Shown piece after piece: positions 43,599-51,016 of a DNA stretch of 64,000 bases. The notes under the pieces were generated by a model. That model was not told the DNA's origin. It saw nothing but the letters and a program-made list of their open reading frames with translations, and did not search any database. Within the stretch, counting starts at the first letter, position 1; every line of letters begins with the position of its first letter. The position numbers and the translations under genes were made by a program. This DNA is from JBGPEQ01 sp050180895. Its GTDB lineage: Bacteria > Pseudomonadota > Alphaproteobacteria > Dongiales > Dongiaceae. The DNA is taken from assembly GCA_050180895.1 (NCBI GenBank), contig JBFXDS010000005.1:310001-374000 (forward strand), written 5' to 3'.

Positions 43599-45797
43599 AT
43601 GAGAAAGAATTCGATGGGTCTTCGGTGCCGCGGCCTGACGAGGCCTTCGCTCCTGTCGTTGCTCCTGGTTGCGCTCGTCGCGACCGCGCCGGTGCCGCTG
43701 GGCGGACCGCCGCCGGTTGCCTGGGCGGCGACTCAGAATGCCGATCAGTTCCTGATCGTCGATTGCCTGTTGCCGGGCAAGATCAGGAAGCTGGGCCAGC
43801 AGGTCACCTTCGTCGGCGCGCGCCAGGCGGTGCGGACCTCCGCCACCGACTGCGAGATCCGCGGCGGCGAATACACCTCGTACGATCGCGCCGACTACGG
43901 CACGGCCCTCCAGGTCTGGATGGAGCCGGCCAACGAGGGCGACATGAAGGCCCAGAACTATGTCGGCGAGATTTACGAGAGGCAGGGCGATTTCGCCACC
44001 GCCGCCCAGTGGTATCGGAAGGCGGCCGAGCAAGGCTATGCGCCGGCCCAGATCAATCTGGGCAGCCTCTACGAGCAGGGCCGGGGCGTGCCCAAGGATC
44101 AGAAACAGGCCCTCGACTGGTACCGCCAGGCGTCGGGCGTCAAGGAAGTGGCGCTGCAGCCGCAGGCGACCGCCGTCGCGCCCTCTGCGCCGGCCGCCTC
44201 CGCCGTCGATCCTGCGTCGGCGGCGGAAACCGAGAAGCTGAAGAAGGAAAACGAGGCGCTGAAGAAGAAGGTGGCGGCGCAGTCGAAGCAGGTGAAGACG
44301 CTGCAGAAGCAGATCGACAAGCTGGAGAGCCAGCTTGAGCAGAAGCAGAGCAAGGCCGACGTCGAGCGCGAGAAGGTCGAGGTCGCCGATGCGCAGATCG
44401 AGCAGCAGCAGGCGGCGCTCGAGGCCGAGCGGCAGAAGCTTGCCGCCGAACGCGCCGACCTGGAGAAGCAGCGGGCGCAGAGCGCGGCCGACCAGTCGAA
44501 ATCGGATGAGCTGCAGAAGCTGGCCGAGGACCTCAAGGCGCAGGAGAAGAAGCTGACGCAGCGCGCCGATCAGATCGACGCGCAGAAGTCCGACCTCGAG
44601 AAGAAGAAGGCGGAGGTTGCCAAGCTCGACGCCGAGATCGCGCGTCTGCAGCAGGAAGCGCAGAAGCAGCAGACGAAGCTGGCCGACGCCGCGGTCGAAG
44701 GTCCGGTCATCGAGATCCTCGATCCGGAGATCAAGGTCTTCCGCGGCCTTGTGGTGGCCGAGACCCAGGCGGAAACGCAGAAGCGCCCGATCGTCGGCCG
44801 CGTGACGGCTTCGGCGGGCCTTCTGTCATTGACCGTCAACGATCAATCGCTGGAGGTCGACAAGAAGGGGCTGTTCCGCACCGACATTCCGGTCACGCCC
44901 GAGGGCACCAAGGTCGTCGTCGTGGCGGTGGACCAGATCGGCAAGCGCGGCACCTTCGAATTCACGCTGAAGCCGCAGGAGATGCGCAACACGGCCAGCG
45001 CGACGGCCGGCTCGACCTCGGTCGATACCGGGCCGACTCTGCCGCGCCTGGATCTCGATTTCGGCAAGTACTACGCGCTGGTCATCGGCGTCCAGAGCTA
45101 CGCCAAGCTGCCCAAGCTGGCGACGCCGATCGCCGATGCCGAGGCGATCGCCTCCGTGCTGAAGAAGAAATACGGCTTCAACGTCACGCTGCTCAAGGAC
45201 GCCACCCGCTACGACATCCTGGAGGCGCTCAACCGCCTGCGCGAGCAGCTGACCGAGAACGACAATCTGCTGATCTACTATGCCGGCCATGGCGAGCTGG
45301 ATCAGGTCAACCAGCGTGGCAACTGGCTGCCGCTGGACGCCGAGCCCAAGAGCACGGCGAACTGGATTCCCACCTACCAGGTGACGGATATCCTCAACCA
45401 GATGAGCGCCCGCCATGTGCTCATCGTCGCCGATTCCTGCTACTCCGGCGTCCTCACCCGCTCCGCCCTGACCCGGCTGGAAGCCGGGAAGTCGCCGGAG
45501 GCCTGGGCCAACTGGGTGAAGCTGATGGTCGACAAGCGGTCGCGGACGGCCCTCACCTCGGGCGGCGTGGCGCCGGTTCTCGATGCCGGCGCCGGCAACC
45601 ACTCGATCTTCGCTAAGGCCCTGCTCAACGTCCTCGAGCAGAACGACGGCGTGATCGAGGGCCAGAGGCTGCATCAGGAGATTGTTGCCAGCGTCTCCTA
45701 TGCCGCCGGATCGTTCAATGTCGAGCAGGTGCCGGAGTACGCGCCGATCAAGTCGGCCGGCCACGAAGCCGGCGACTTCTTCTTCGTCGCCCGCTGA
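43599..45797 (+). CDS. Exported Sel1-repeat, coiled-coil, caspase-like (C14) protein
   Basis: A 732-residue multidomain protein (MRKNSMGLRCRGLTRPSLLS). A signal peptide ends near residue 44. Residues 55-92 hold a two-cysteine block (CLLPG, RQAV, RGG). Sel1/TPR-like repeats follow at 99-180 (AAQWYRKAAEQGYAPAQINL), then a long charged coiled coil (about 210-365) and an Ig-like beta domain (about 368-460). A C-terminal caspase-fold domain (about 485-730) has the catalytic His in YYAGHGEL (H564) and the catalytic Cys in VADSCYSG (C614). Both dyad residues are present, so it should be an active protease, most likely Arg/Lys-specific like metacaspases, in the periplasm or outside. It follows two kinases with DUF4384 tails. 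Confidence 0.9.
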   Translation: MRKNSMGLRCRGLTRPSLLSLLLVALVATAPVPLGGPPPVAWAATQNADQFLIVDCLLPGKIRKLGQQVTFVGARQAVRTSATDCEIRGGEYTSYDRADYGTALQVWMEPANEGDMKAQNYVGEIYERQGDFATAAQWYRKAAEQGYAPAQINLGSLYEQGRGVPKDQKQALDWYRQASGVKEVALQPQATAVAPSAPAASAVDPASAAETEKLKKENEALKKKVAAQSKQVKTLQKQIDKLESQLEQKQSKADVEREKVEVADAQIEQQQAALEAERQKLAAERADLEKQRAQSAADQSKSDELQKLAEDLKAQEKKLTQRADQIDAQKSDLEKKKAEVAKLDAEIARLQQEAQKQQTKLADAAVEGPVIEILDPEIKVFRGLVVAETQAETQKRPIVGRVTASAGLLSLTVNDQSLEVDKKGLFRTDIPVTPEGTKVVVVAVDQIGKRGTFEFTLKPQEMRNTASATAGSTSVDTGPTLPRLDLDFGKYYALVIGVQSYAKLPKLATPIADAEAIASVLKKKYGFNVTLLKDATRYDILEALNRLREQLTENDNLLIYYAGHGELDQVNQRGNWLPLDAEPKSTANWIPTYQVTDILNQMSARHVLIVADSCYSGVLTRSALTRLEAGKSPEAWANWVKLMVDKRSRTALTSGGVAPVLDAGAGNHSIFAKALLNVLEQNDGVIEGQRLHQEIVASVSYAAGSFNVEQVPEYAPIKSAGHEAGDFFFVAR

Positions 45798-45821
45798 GCC
45801 GGGCGGCGCCGGGGCCGGTCG

Positions 45822-46112
45822 CTAGTTCGCGGCCGCCGCGCGTTCCAGCGGCGTGCCGCCCCGGCCGGCGCAGGCGTGGGCGCCCAGCGTCACCGCCTGA
45901 CGCGGCGCAAGCATGACGATGCCATGGAAATCCCTGAGCCGGCCGGGCAGCAGGCAGTTCGGCTGCATGCCCGAGTCGGCGGCGCTTGCGGGCGCTGCGC
46001 CGCCCTGAGGCGCCAAGGCCGGATGCGGTTCGTCATCGGCGACACCGACGGAGGCGGCCGTGAGGCCGATGCAGAGGCTTGCGGCCGCGACAAGGGTCGT
46101 GGATATCTTCAT
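45822..46112 (-). CDS. Small exported two-cysteine protein related to the caspase-like protein's N-terminus
   Basis: A 96-residue protein with a clear signal peptide (MKISTTLVAAASLCIGLTAA, cleavage near residue 25). The start is placed at the ATG at 46112; the frame extends upstream without support. After an Ala/Pro/Gly-rich spacer, residues 53-86 match the N-terminal block of the neighbouring caspase-like protein: CLLPG, R, RQAV, C, RGG in the same order, with C53 and C81 28 apart (29 in the larger protein). The two cysteines probably form a disulfide. I know of no name for this domain. It is convergent with the caspase-like gene, 24 bases apart. Confidence 0.75.
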   Translation of the reverse strand: MKISTTLVAAASLCIGLTAASVGVADDEPHPALAPQGGAAPASAADSGMQPNCLLPGRLRDFHGIVMLAPRQAVTLGAHACAGRGGTPLERAAAAN

Positions 46113-46240
46113 GGCGTGCTCTCCTCGCCGGTCTGTCCTTCGATATGGCGGCCGGGTGCGCCGCCGGATCGGAATGCCCTCGCCTGACATCCTATCCCGC
46201 ATCCTCTAAGCATCCCTGAGGAAACGGAGTTAAGTCGGAC

Positions 46241-47077
46241 ATGGCCATGGGCGCGGGGTGGATCGGCCGGCGATGGCTTCGACGGTGCCTCGGCGTCGCG
46301 CCCGCCCTCGCCCTGCTGATCGGCTGCGCCACGCCGGCCGAGCGGTTTGCGGACAAGGCCGGCGCCATGGGCCTCGAGCGCCGGATCATGGAGGGGAGCG
46401 GCTTTCGTCACGTCCTGTTCTGGCGCAACCCCGGCCGGCCGTCGCCCGTCCTGCACGTCTATATCGATGGTGACGGCACTCCGGACATCGGCGGCTATCC
46501 GGCGGCCGATCCGACGCCGCGCAATCCGCTGATGCTGCGCCTGCTGGCGCTCGATCCGGGACCCGCCGTCCTGGTCGGGCGGCCCTGCTACTACGGTCTC
46601 GCCGGCGACGACGCCTGCCGTCCGCAGCTGTGGACGGATGAGCGCTATTCCGGCGCGGTCGTGGCCAGCATGGCCGCGGTCGCCCGCGAGATCCTGTCGC
46701 AGGGGCCGTACCGCAGGGTTGCCTGGTTCGGCCATAGCGGCGGCGGCGCGCTGGCGATGCTGCTGGCCGGGCGCGTCGCGGAGTCCGCGGCGGTCGTGAC
46801 GGTTGCGGCCAATCTCGACATCGACGCCTGGACCGATGCGCGCGGCGCTCGGCGCCTCGCCGGCTCGCTCAATCCCGCGCGCCAGCCGCCCCTGCCGGCG
46901 GCCGTCCTCCAGCATCACTATGCCGGCGGGCGCGATGAGATCGTCCCGCCGGAGATCACCCGCCGCGGCTTGGCGCCGGGCGCCGGCCTGACGATCGTCC
47001 CGGACTACGACCATCGCTGCTGTTGGGAGGAGATCTGGACGGCCGTGCTCGCCGATCTGGCCGAGGACGGGTTGTGA
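46241..47077 (+). CDS. Lipoprotein alpha/beta hydrolase
   Basis: A 278-residue protein with a signal peptide and lipobox ending at C29 (ALLIGC), so it should be membrane-anchored by lipid. The fold is alpha/beta hydrolase: YIDGDGTPDIGG at 74-85 (oxyanion side), nucleophile S166 in GHSGGG, likely acid D232 (GGRDEIVP) and H258 (DYDHRCCW). All three catalytic residues are present. Several cysteines (C116, C126, C260, C261) may pair. It could be an esterase or lipase; the substrate is unknown. It is divergent from the small exported protein and convergent with the Trp-ladder gene. Confidence 0.85.
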   Translation: MAMGAGWIGRRWLRRCLGVAPALALLIGCATPAERFADKAGAMGLERRIMEGSGFRHVLFWRNPGRPSPVLHVYIDGDGTPDIGGYPAADPTPRNPLMLRLLALDPGPAVLVGRPCYYGLAGDDACRPQLWTDERYSGAVVASMAAVAREILSQGPYRRVAWFGHSGGGALAMLLAGRVAESAAVVTVAANLDIDAWTDARGARRLAGSLNPARQPPLPAAVLQHHYAGGRDEIVPPEITRRGLAPGAGLTIVPDYDHRCCWEEIWTAVLADLAEDGL

Positions 47078-47106
47078 GCGAAGCCCGCGGAAAGGGGGGG
47101 GCGGGG

Positions 47107-48063
47107 CTAGGCCAGCAGCAGCGATCCCATCGTGATGGTGAACGCAAACCAGCAGGCTGCGCGGCGCCAGCGCTCCGCCCGCACCTTCATGCGCCAATTC
47201 GCGATCGACGCGGCGAAGCGCAACGATTCCTCCGACCGCCAATGGATTTCCTGGGCTGCAAGCCGGGCGCTCCACAGGGCCTCGTGCACGATCAGGCGTT
47301 CCTGCTCGCGCACATGCCATCGCGCCTCGGCATCCCGGAGCTCCTGTGCGTGGCGCGCCGCCAGTTCCTCGGCAATGCGTGTCCGCTCGTTGCAGGCCTC
47401 GGCCTCCCAGTGCGCGCGCACGCGTGTGAACCGCGCCTCCTCATCGGCCCGCCATTCGATCCGCGCCGCCGCAAGCAGCTGAGTAGCGGCATCGCGCTCG
47501 ATCGTCGCCTGTGCGGGGGCGGCGGGAACGGCTTCGCGCTCGCGGATGGTGGGCGCCGGCCATGCCGGCGCCTCAGGGCCGCCTTCGGGATTCGGGTGGA
47601 ATTGCGCCCGCTTGGCTTCGACCGCGCGCTGCAGGACTCCGGGCCAATCCTGCTGGTGGTGCGGGTCGATCCGCCGCAGCGAGTTGAAGGGGATGGTGCT
47701 GATGCCGTCGGCGACGATGATATTGAACTGCGCTGAGGTCGAGGCGAACTCGTAGCCGTCTGGATCGGGCGTGACGATGCTGACCGTCAGCACGACGTCC
47801 AACCGCTCGCTCGGCAGGGTCAGAGACAGGTCCTCCAGCTCCGCCGGCAGCAGCGACCAGGTGAAGTTGCCGTTGCTGCGGCCCGCCGACAGGCGCGCGC
47901 CGACCGGCACGTCGCTGATGACGACATAGACGCCGTCATAGTAGCCGAGCACCGCCAACGCCGGGTGGAGGTCGAGCCGGACGGTCTGCCCCGCCGGGTC
48001 GGTCGCGACCTCGATCCGGGTCGTCTCATCGCTTGCGGTATGATCTTGGACGGCGGCTTCCAT
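47107..48063 (-). CDS. Tail-anchored protein with Trp-ladder coiled coil, copy A
   Basis: A 318-residue protein of unknown function (MEAAVQDHTASDETTRIEVA), with no signal peptide. Residues about 30-118 form one domain with the pattern GARLSAGRSNGNFTWSLLPA followed by a Pro-Asp-rich strand region. It looks like the Ig/cadherin-like repeats of large secreted adhesins. Residues 120-195 are a Pro-rich linker. Residues 198-300 are a charged helix with Trp at 204, 219, 249, 264, 275 and 290 (spacing 15, 30, 15, 11, 15). Residues about 301-318 are a C-terminal hydrophobic helix. The layout suggests tail-anchoring with a cytoplasmic coiled coil. It has a paralogue immediately upstream with the same plan. 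Confidence 0.8.
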   Translation of the reverse strand: MEAAVQDHTASDETTRIEVATDPAGQTVRLDLHPALAVLGYYDGVYVVISDVPVGARLSAGRSNGNFTWSLLPAELEDLSLTLPSERLDVVLTVSIVTPDPDGYEFASTSAQFNIIVADGISTIPFNSLRRIDPHHQQDWPGVLQRAVEAKRAQFHPNPEGGPEAPAWPAPTIREREAVPAAPAQATIERDAATQLLAAARIEWRADEEARFTRVRAHWEAEACNERTRIAEELAARHAQELRDAEARWHVREQERLIVHEALWSARLAAQEIHWRSEESLRFAASIANWRMKVRAERWRRAACWFAFTITMGSLLLA

Positions 48064-48287
48064 CGACCTGTCGCGTGCCTTTCGGATCGAAGCGGGTTAA
48101 CCGCGTTCGTTAGCCCTGTAAATAAACTACGCCCGGTGTTTGTCGAAAACTTTATGCAATCGAGGATAGTGTTCCAGAACTTAATATTTCGTGAAATTGT
48201 TTGGTTAGCGTCGCCGATGTTTGACGATTTCTTATCGAATGCCGACCTTAGTCTGCGGCCGCTCGCGGCTTCGGCGCGGCGGCCGCC
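48064..48287. other. AT-rich gap between the two Trp-ladder genes
   Basis: This 224-base gap is markedly AT-rich. On the minus strand TTCGAC and TATTTA, 17 bases apart near 48120-48150, could be a promoter for copy A. No gene or RNA is recognised. Confidence 0.3.
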
Positions 48288-49100
48288 TCAGAGCATAAGG
48301 ACAGCCAGGGCGATGCAGGAGAACCCGAGGACAGCCACGAGGTTGGCGACGACGCCGCGCCTGGCACGACGCGGCGGAGCCGCGGCGTGGATTTGCCCGT
48401 CCTCGGCGCGCCAGCGCGCCTCGTTGGCGACGAGCCGCGCGCTCCACTGCGCTTCAACCGCGGCGATGCGATTGGCCTCGCGCTGCTTCCACCGCGCTTC
48501 GGCGTCGGCCAGTGCCGCGGCATGCTGCGCGCCGAGGTCCGCCTCCCGCGCCAGCCAACGTTCCCGCTCCGTGGCCTCCCATTGAGCGCGGCTTCGCGCG
48601 AGCCGAAGCTCCTCCTCCGCCGCCCATTCGGCACGGGCTGCGGCGAAGCGGCGCTCCTCCGCCGCCTTGGCATCGTCGGCCGCAGGCAGGGGCCGTCCGG
48701 CGGGCGGCTCCATGGGGGCGACCATGTCGGCGGCGGCCGAAGCGCCGGAACCGGGCGTTACGACGACATCGAACTTGGCGGTCGTCGAGGCGTAGTCGTA
48801 GCCGCAGGGATCGGGCGTGAGGACGCGGACCGTCAGGGTGAACGGCGTACCCAGGTGGGGCGGCAGGATTGCCCGCAGCCCGTCGATCTCTCCCGGCCCC
48901 AGCGACCAGGTGTCGTCGCCGTTGAAACGCCCCGCCGAAAAGCGGACCCCCGGCGGGATTTCCTCGACCACGATGTAGACGCCGTCGATGGCGCCCAGCC
49001 GCAGGAGAGACTCGTGCAGATCGATCGCGACGCTGAGGCCGGTGTCGACATGGCCGTCATCGGCCGCCCTGGGGGCGTCGGGGATCCTGTCGAAGGGCAC
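48288..49100 (-). CDS. Tail-anchored protein with Trp-ladder coiled coil, copy B
   Basis: A 270-residue paralogue of the neighbouring protein. The frame is open to an ATG at 49217, but that extension is AT-rich and unlike the rest. I prefer the GTG at 49100, which has AGGATGGG just upstream and gives an N-terminus matching copy A in length. Residues 27-115 are the adhesin-like domain (GVRFSAGRFNGDDTWSLGPG). Residues 120-145 are a Pro/Ala linker. Residues about 147-233 are the coiled coil with Trp at 159, 174, 182, 204, 219 and 230. Residues 249-270 are a clear C-terminal membrane helix. The Trp spacing 15, 30, 15, 11 is identical to copy A. Confidence 0.78.
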   Translation of the reverse strand: MPFDRIPDAPRAADDGHVDTGLSVAIDLHESLLRLGAIDGVYIVVEEIPPGVRFSAGRFNGDDTWSLGPGEIDGLRAILPPHLGTPFTLTVRVLTPDPCGYDYASTTAKFDVVVTPGSGASAAADMVAPMEPPAGRPLPAADDAKAAEERRFAAARAEWAAEEELRLARSRAQWEATERERWLAREADLGAQHAAALADAEARWKQREANRIAAVEAQWSARLVANEARWRAEDGQIHAAAPPRRARRGVVANLVAVLGFSCIALAVLML

Positions 49101-49462
49101 GAACCCATCCTGTCTGGTGATTCGATGGTAAATATTAAAAGTAAAATTAAGAAGAAATTGTCGATAATTATCGACGTATTTCAAATATACTCTACTGATC
49201 GGCCTGATCATCGGCAATGAAATTATTCTGAGGTGCCTCTACATTTCCAATATGATTAAGTTTTATTACCCATCGCCGCCACCCTGCGGAAGCGGCGAAG
49301 GCAACCGGCCGGTTCCGCCTAATTGATAGGCAGTGCGCCCGATTCCGGGCAGACGTACCCGACGGCTTGACGCAGGGGAACGGAGCTCTCTTCCGTCCCT
49401 GCCTGAGGTTTGCTGAGACCTATCAACGGCATGGCGCCCGTATTCGCATCGCCCGCGAGCCC
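49101..49462. other. Intergenic region upstream of copy B
   Basis: About 360 bases with no supported gene. Bases 49110-49260 are strongly AT-rich and probably hold the promoter of copy B. Bases 49265-49460 are GC-rich without a coding signal. A sigma-54 element begins at 49463. Confidence 0.35.
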
Positions 49463-49478
49463 TGGCACGGCGCTTGCT
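49463..49478 (+). promoter_or_regulatory. Sigma-54 promoter (-24/-12)
   Basis: TGGCACGGCGCTTGCT matches the sigma-54 consensus TGGCACG-N4-TTGCW at every defined position. It ends 37 bases before an ATG with a good ribosome binding site. Urea uptake and urease genes are often under NtrC/sigma-54 control in alphaproteobacteria, and the debris downstream is of that type. Confidence 0.75.
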
Positions 49479-49503
49479 ATGGCATCTCGAAGAATCCAAA
49501 CGA

Positions 49504-49510
49504 GGGAGGA
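49504..49510 (+). promoter_or_regulatory. Ribosome binding site of a decayed gene
   Basis: GGGAGGA lies five bases before the ATG at 49516, which is the first codon after the sigma-54 promoter. The signal is intact although the gene is not. Confidence 0.55.
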
Positions 49511-49515
49511 TTCAG

Positions 49516-49641
49516 ATGAGGCGAGCAGGCGTCATGCCGCCAGGGGCCGTTTGCCCCGGCGGTCCTGGGGTGCACCCGCAACCTCAACATGGCGGTCCGC
49601 AAATACGGCGGCAAGGGCGGCAGCTAAGCCCGCGTCGCTGA
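49516..49641 (+). pseudogene. Remnant of the first gene behind the sigma-54 promoter
   Basis: The ATG opens only 41 codons of low-complexity sequence (MRRAGVMPPGAVCP). In another frame the same DNA reads a plausible coding end, LGCTRNLNMAVRKYGGKGGS, with a stop at 49625-49627. That is what a frameshifted or deletion-fused gene end looks like. I cannot name the gene; the neighbours suggest a nitrogen-related operon. Confidence 0.45.
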
Positions 49642-49742
49642 CCAGCGGCCAGGCGGGGAGATGGATCCGGGAACCGTCTTTCCGCCTGAGCCGAGGGAAT
49701 CTCGATGCTGTGGATCGAACCTCGTCTTTTCTCGTCCATGCT

Positions 49743-49853
49743 GCGGCGCTCGTCTGGGTCCTGCGCCGTCGCGGCGGCGACTTCTCCGGCGGCAGCCAGC
49801 CGCAGCAGCTCGTCATCGCACGCGCCTTCGTCGCCCGAGCCATGCACCTGACG
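49743..49853 (+). pseudogene. Fragment of a urea ABC transporter ATPase (UrtE-like)
   Basis: About 37 codons read VWVLRRRGGDFSGG, then QPQQLVIARAFVARAMHL. This is the ABC signature motif region of branched-chain/urea ATPases, where UrtE has RRGGDLSGGQQQQLAIARAL. A one-base change has altered the usual GGQ to GGS. The rest of the ATPase, including Walker A and B, is gone, so the fragment cannot function. It sits between the sigma-54 promoter and a urease fragment. Confidence 0.6.
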
Positions 49854-49860
49854 GGCCCGT

Positions 49861-50166
49861 CCGCAGCCCGTGCACTACCGGCCGATGTTCGCCGCCTTCG
49901 GCCGCTGCCGCACCGAGAGCGCCGTGCTCTTCGTCTCCCGCGCCGCCCTCGAGGCCGACATCGCCCACCCGCTCGGCCTGACGCGTCCGCTGGTCGCCGT
50001 GGCCGACACCCGCGGCGGTATCTCCAAGAAATCGATGCTGCTGAACGACGCCACCCCGCGAATCGAGGTCGATCCCCAGACCTTCGAGGTCCGCGCCGAC
50101 GGCGCGCTCCTGGCCTGCGAGCCCGCCCGCATCCTGCCCATGGCGCAGCGCTATTTCCTGTTTTGA
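49861..50166 (+). pseudogene. ureC: 3' fragment of urease alpha subunit gene ureC
   Basis: The last 101 codons of UreC: PQPVHYRPMFAAFGRCRTES, ALFVSRAALEADIAHPLGL (with small differences), SKKSMLLNDATPRIEVDPQT and the near-universal UreC ending ILPMAQRYFLF, with a proper stop at 50166. The nickel ligands and active site, encoded upstream in a full gene, are missing. This is a decayed remnant joined directly to the UrtE-like fragment. Confidence 0.85.
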
Positions 50167-50210
50167 ACGATCCTCACCTTCGTAATTGTATTCGTGGAGC
50201 AAGCAGGCAA

Positions 50211-50264
50211 TGTAGGGGCGACCCCATGTAGTCGCCCGGGCGGCCACGCGGGGCCGCCCCTACA
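50211..50264. repeat. Palindromic intergenic repeat, GTAGGGGCG family
   Basis: Ends are TGTAGGGGCG and CGCCCCTACA in inverted orientation, enclosing about 34 bases with internal pairing. It lies between the ureC remnant and the pseudouridine synthase gene. Related elements occur at 56373, 61862 and 62617. Confidence 0.75.
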
Positions 50265-50295
50265 TGATCCCCGGCATGCCAAGCCGCCTCGGACG

Positions 50296-50961
50296 ATGAA
50301 CGCCGCTGTCGACCTCCGCGCCCGCGTCCTCTATCGCGACAGCCAGGTCATCGTCATCGACAAGCCGGTCGGCCTGCCCGTCCATGTCGGGCCGCGGCAG
50401 AAGGACTCGATCGAATCCCTGCTCGATGGTCTCAGGTTCGGCCTGTCGCAGCCGCCGATCCCCGCCCACCGCCTCGACCAGGACACCGGCGGCTGTCTGA
50501 TCCTCGCCCGCAACGACCGCGCGCGCCGCAAGCTCGGCCGCCTGTTCTCGGCCGGCCGCATCGAGAAGCTCTATTGGGCCGTCGTCGTCGGCGCGCCGTC
50601 CGCGCCGGAAGGCCGCATCGAGCTGCCCCTGCGCAAGGTCACGAGCAAAGCGGGCTGGCGCATGGTCGTCGATCCCGGCGGCCAGTCCGCCCGCACCGGC
50701 TACAAGCTGCTCGGCCGCCGCGGCGGACTCGCCTGGCTCGAGCTGCGCCCCGAGACCGGCCGCACCCACCAGGTCCGCGTCCATTGCGCCGCCCTCGGCT
50801 GCCCGATCCTCGACGATCCGCTCTACGGCGCGCCCGGCGACGGCCCCCTGCATCTGCTCGCCCGCCGCGTGGCGATCCCTTTCTACGAAGGCCGTCCGCC
50901 GATCGAGGCGGTCGCGCCGCCCCCGCCACATATGCAGGCGAGCCTGCAGCCGCTGGTTTGA
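50296..50961 (+). CDS. RluA-family pseudouridine synthase
   Basis: It isomerises uridine to pseudouridine in RNA. The 221-residue protein, from the ATG at 50296 (MNAAVDLRARVLYRDSQVIV), has the RluA layout: VIDKPVGLPVHVGP, the catalytic Asp in HRLDQDTGGCLILAR, then RIEKLYWAVV, LELRPETGRTHQVRVHCAAL and ILDDPLYG. It lacks an S4 domain, so it is the short form, similar in size to RluA/TruC-type enzymes. The target RNA cannot be read from sequence. Confidence 0.92.
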   Translation: MNAAVDLRARVLYRDSQVIVIDKPVGLPVHVGPRQKDSIESLLDGLRFGLSQPPIPAHRLDQDTGGCLILARNDRARRKLGRLFSAGRIEKLYWAVVVGAPSAPEGRIELPLRKVTSKAGWRMVVDPGGQSARTGYKLLGRRGGLAWLELRPETGRTHQVRVHCAALGCPILDDPLYGAPGDGPLHLLARRVAIPFYEGRPPIEAVAPPPPHMQASLQPLV

Positions 50962-51016
50962 TTTTCCGCCGCCGTCGGCGTCACATGGGGGCCGCTGCGG
51001 TAGGGGGACCCAGGTC

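Noticed and set aside
49101..49217. Longer N-terminus of Trp-ladder copy B from the ATG at 49217
   Set aside because: The extra 39 codons are AT-rich and unlike the rest of the gene; the GTG at 49100 has a ribosome binding site and matches the N-terminal length of copy A.
49410..50231. A 273-codon plus-strand frame across the urea debris
   Set aside because: Only a 37-codon piece resembles a protein (UrtE-like); the rest is out of frame with the UreC fragment, so it is not one gene.
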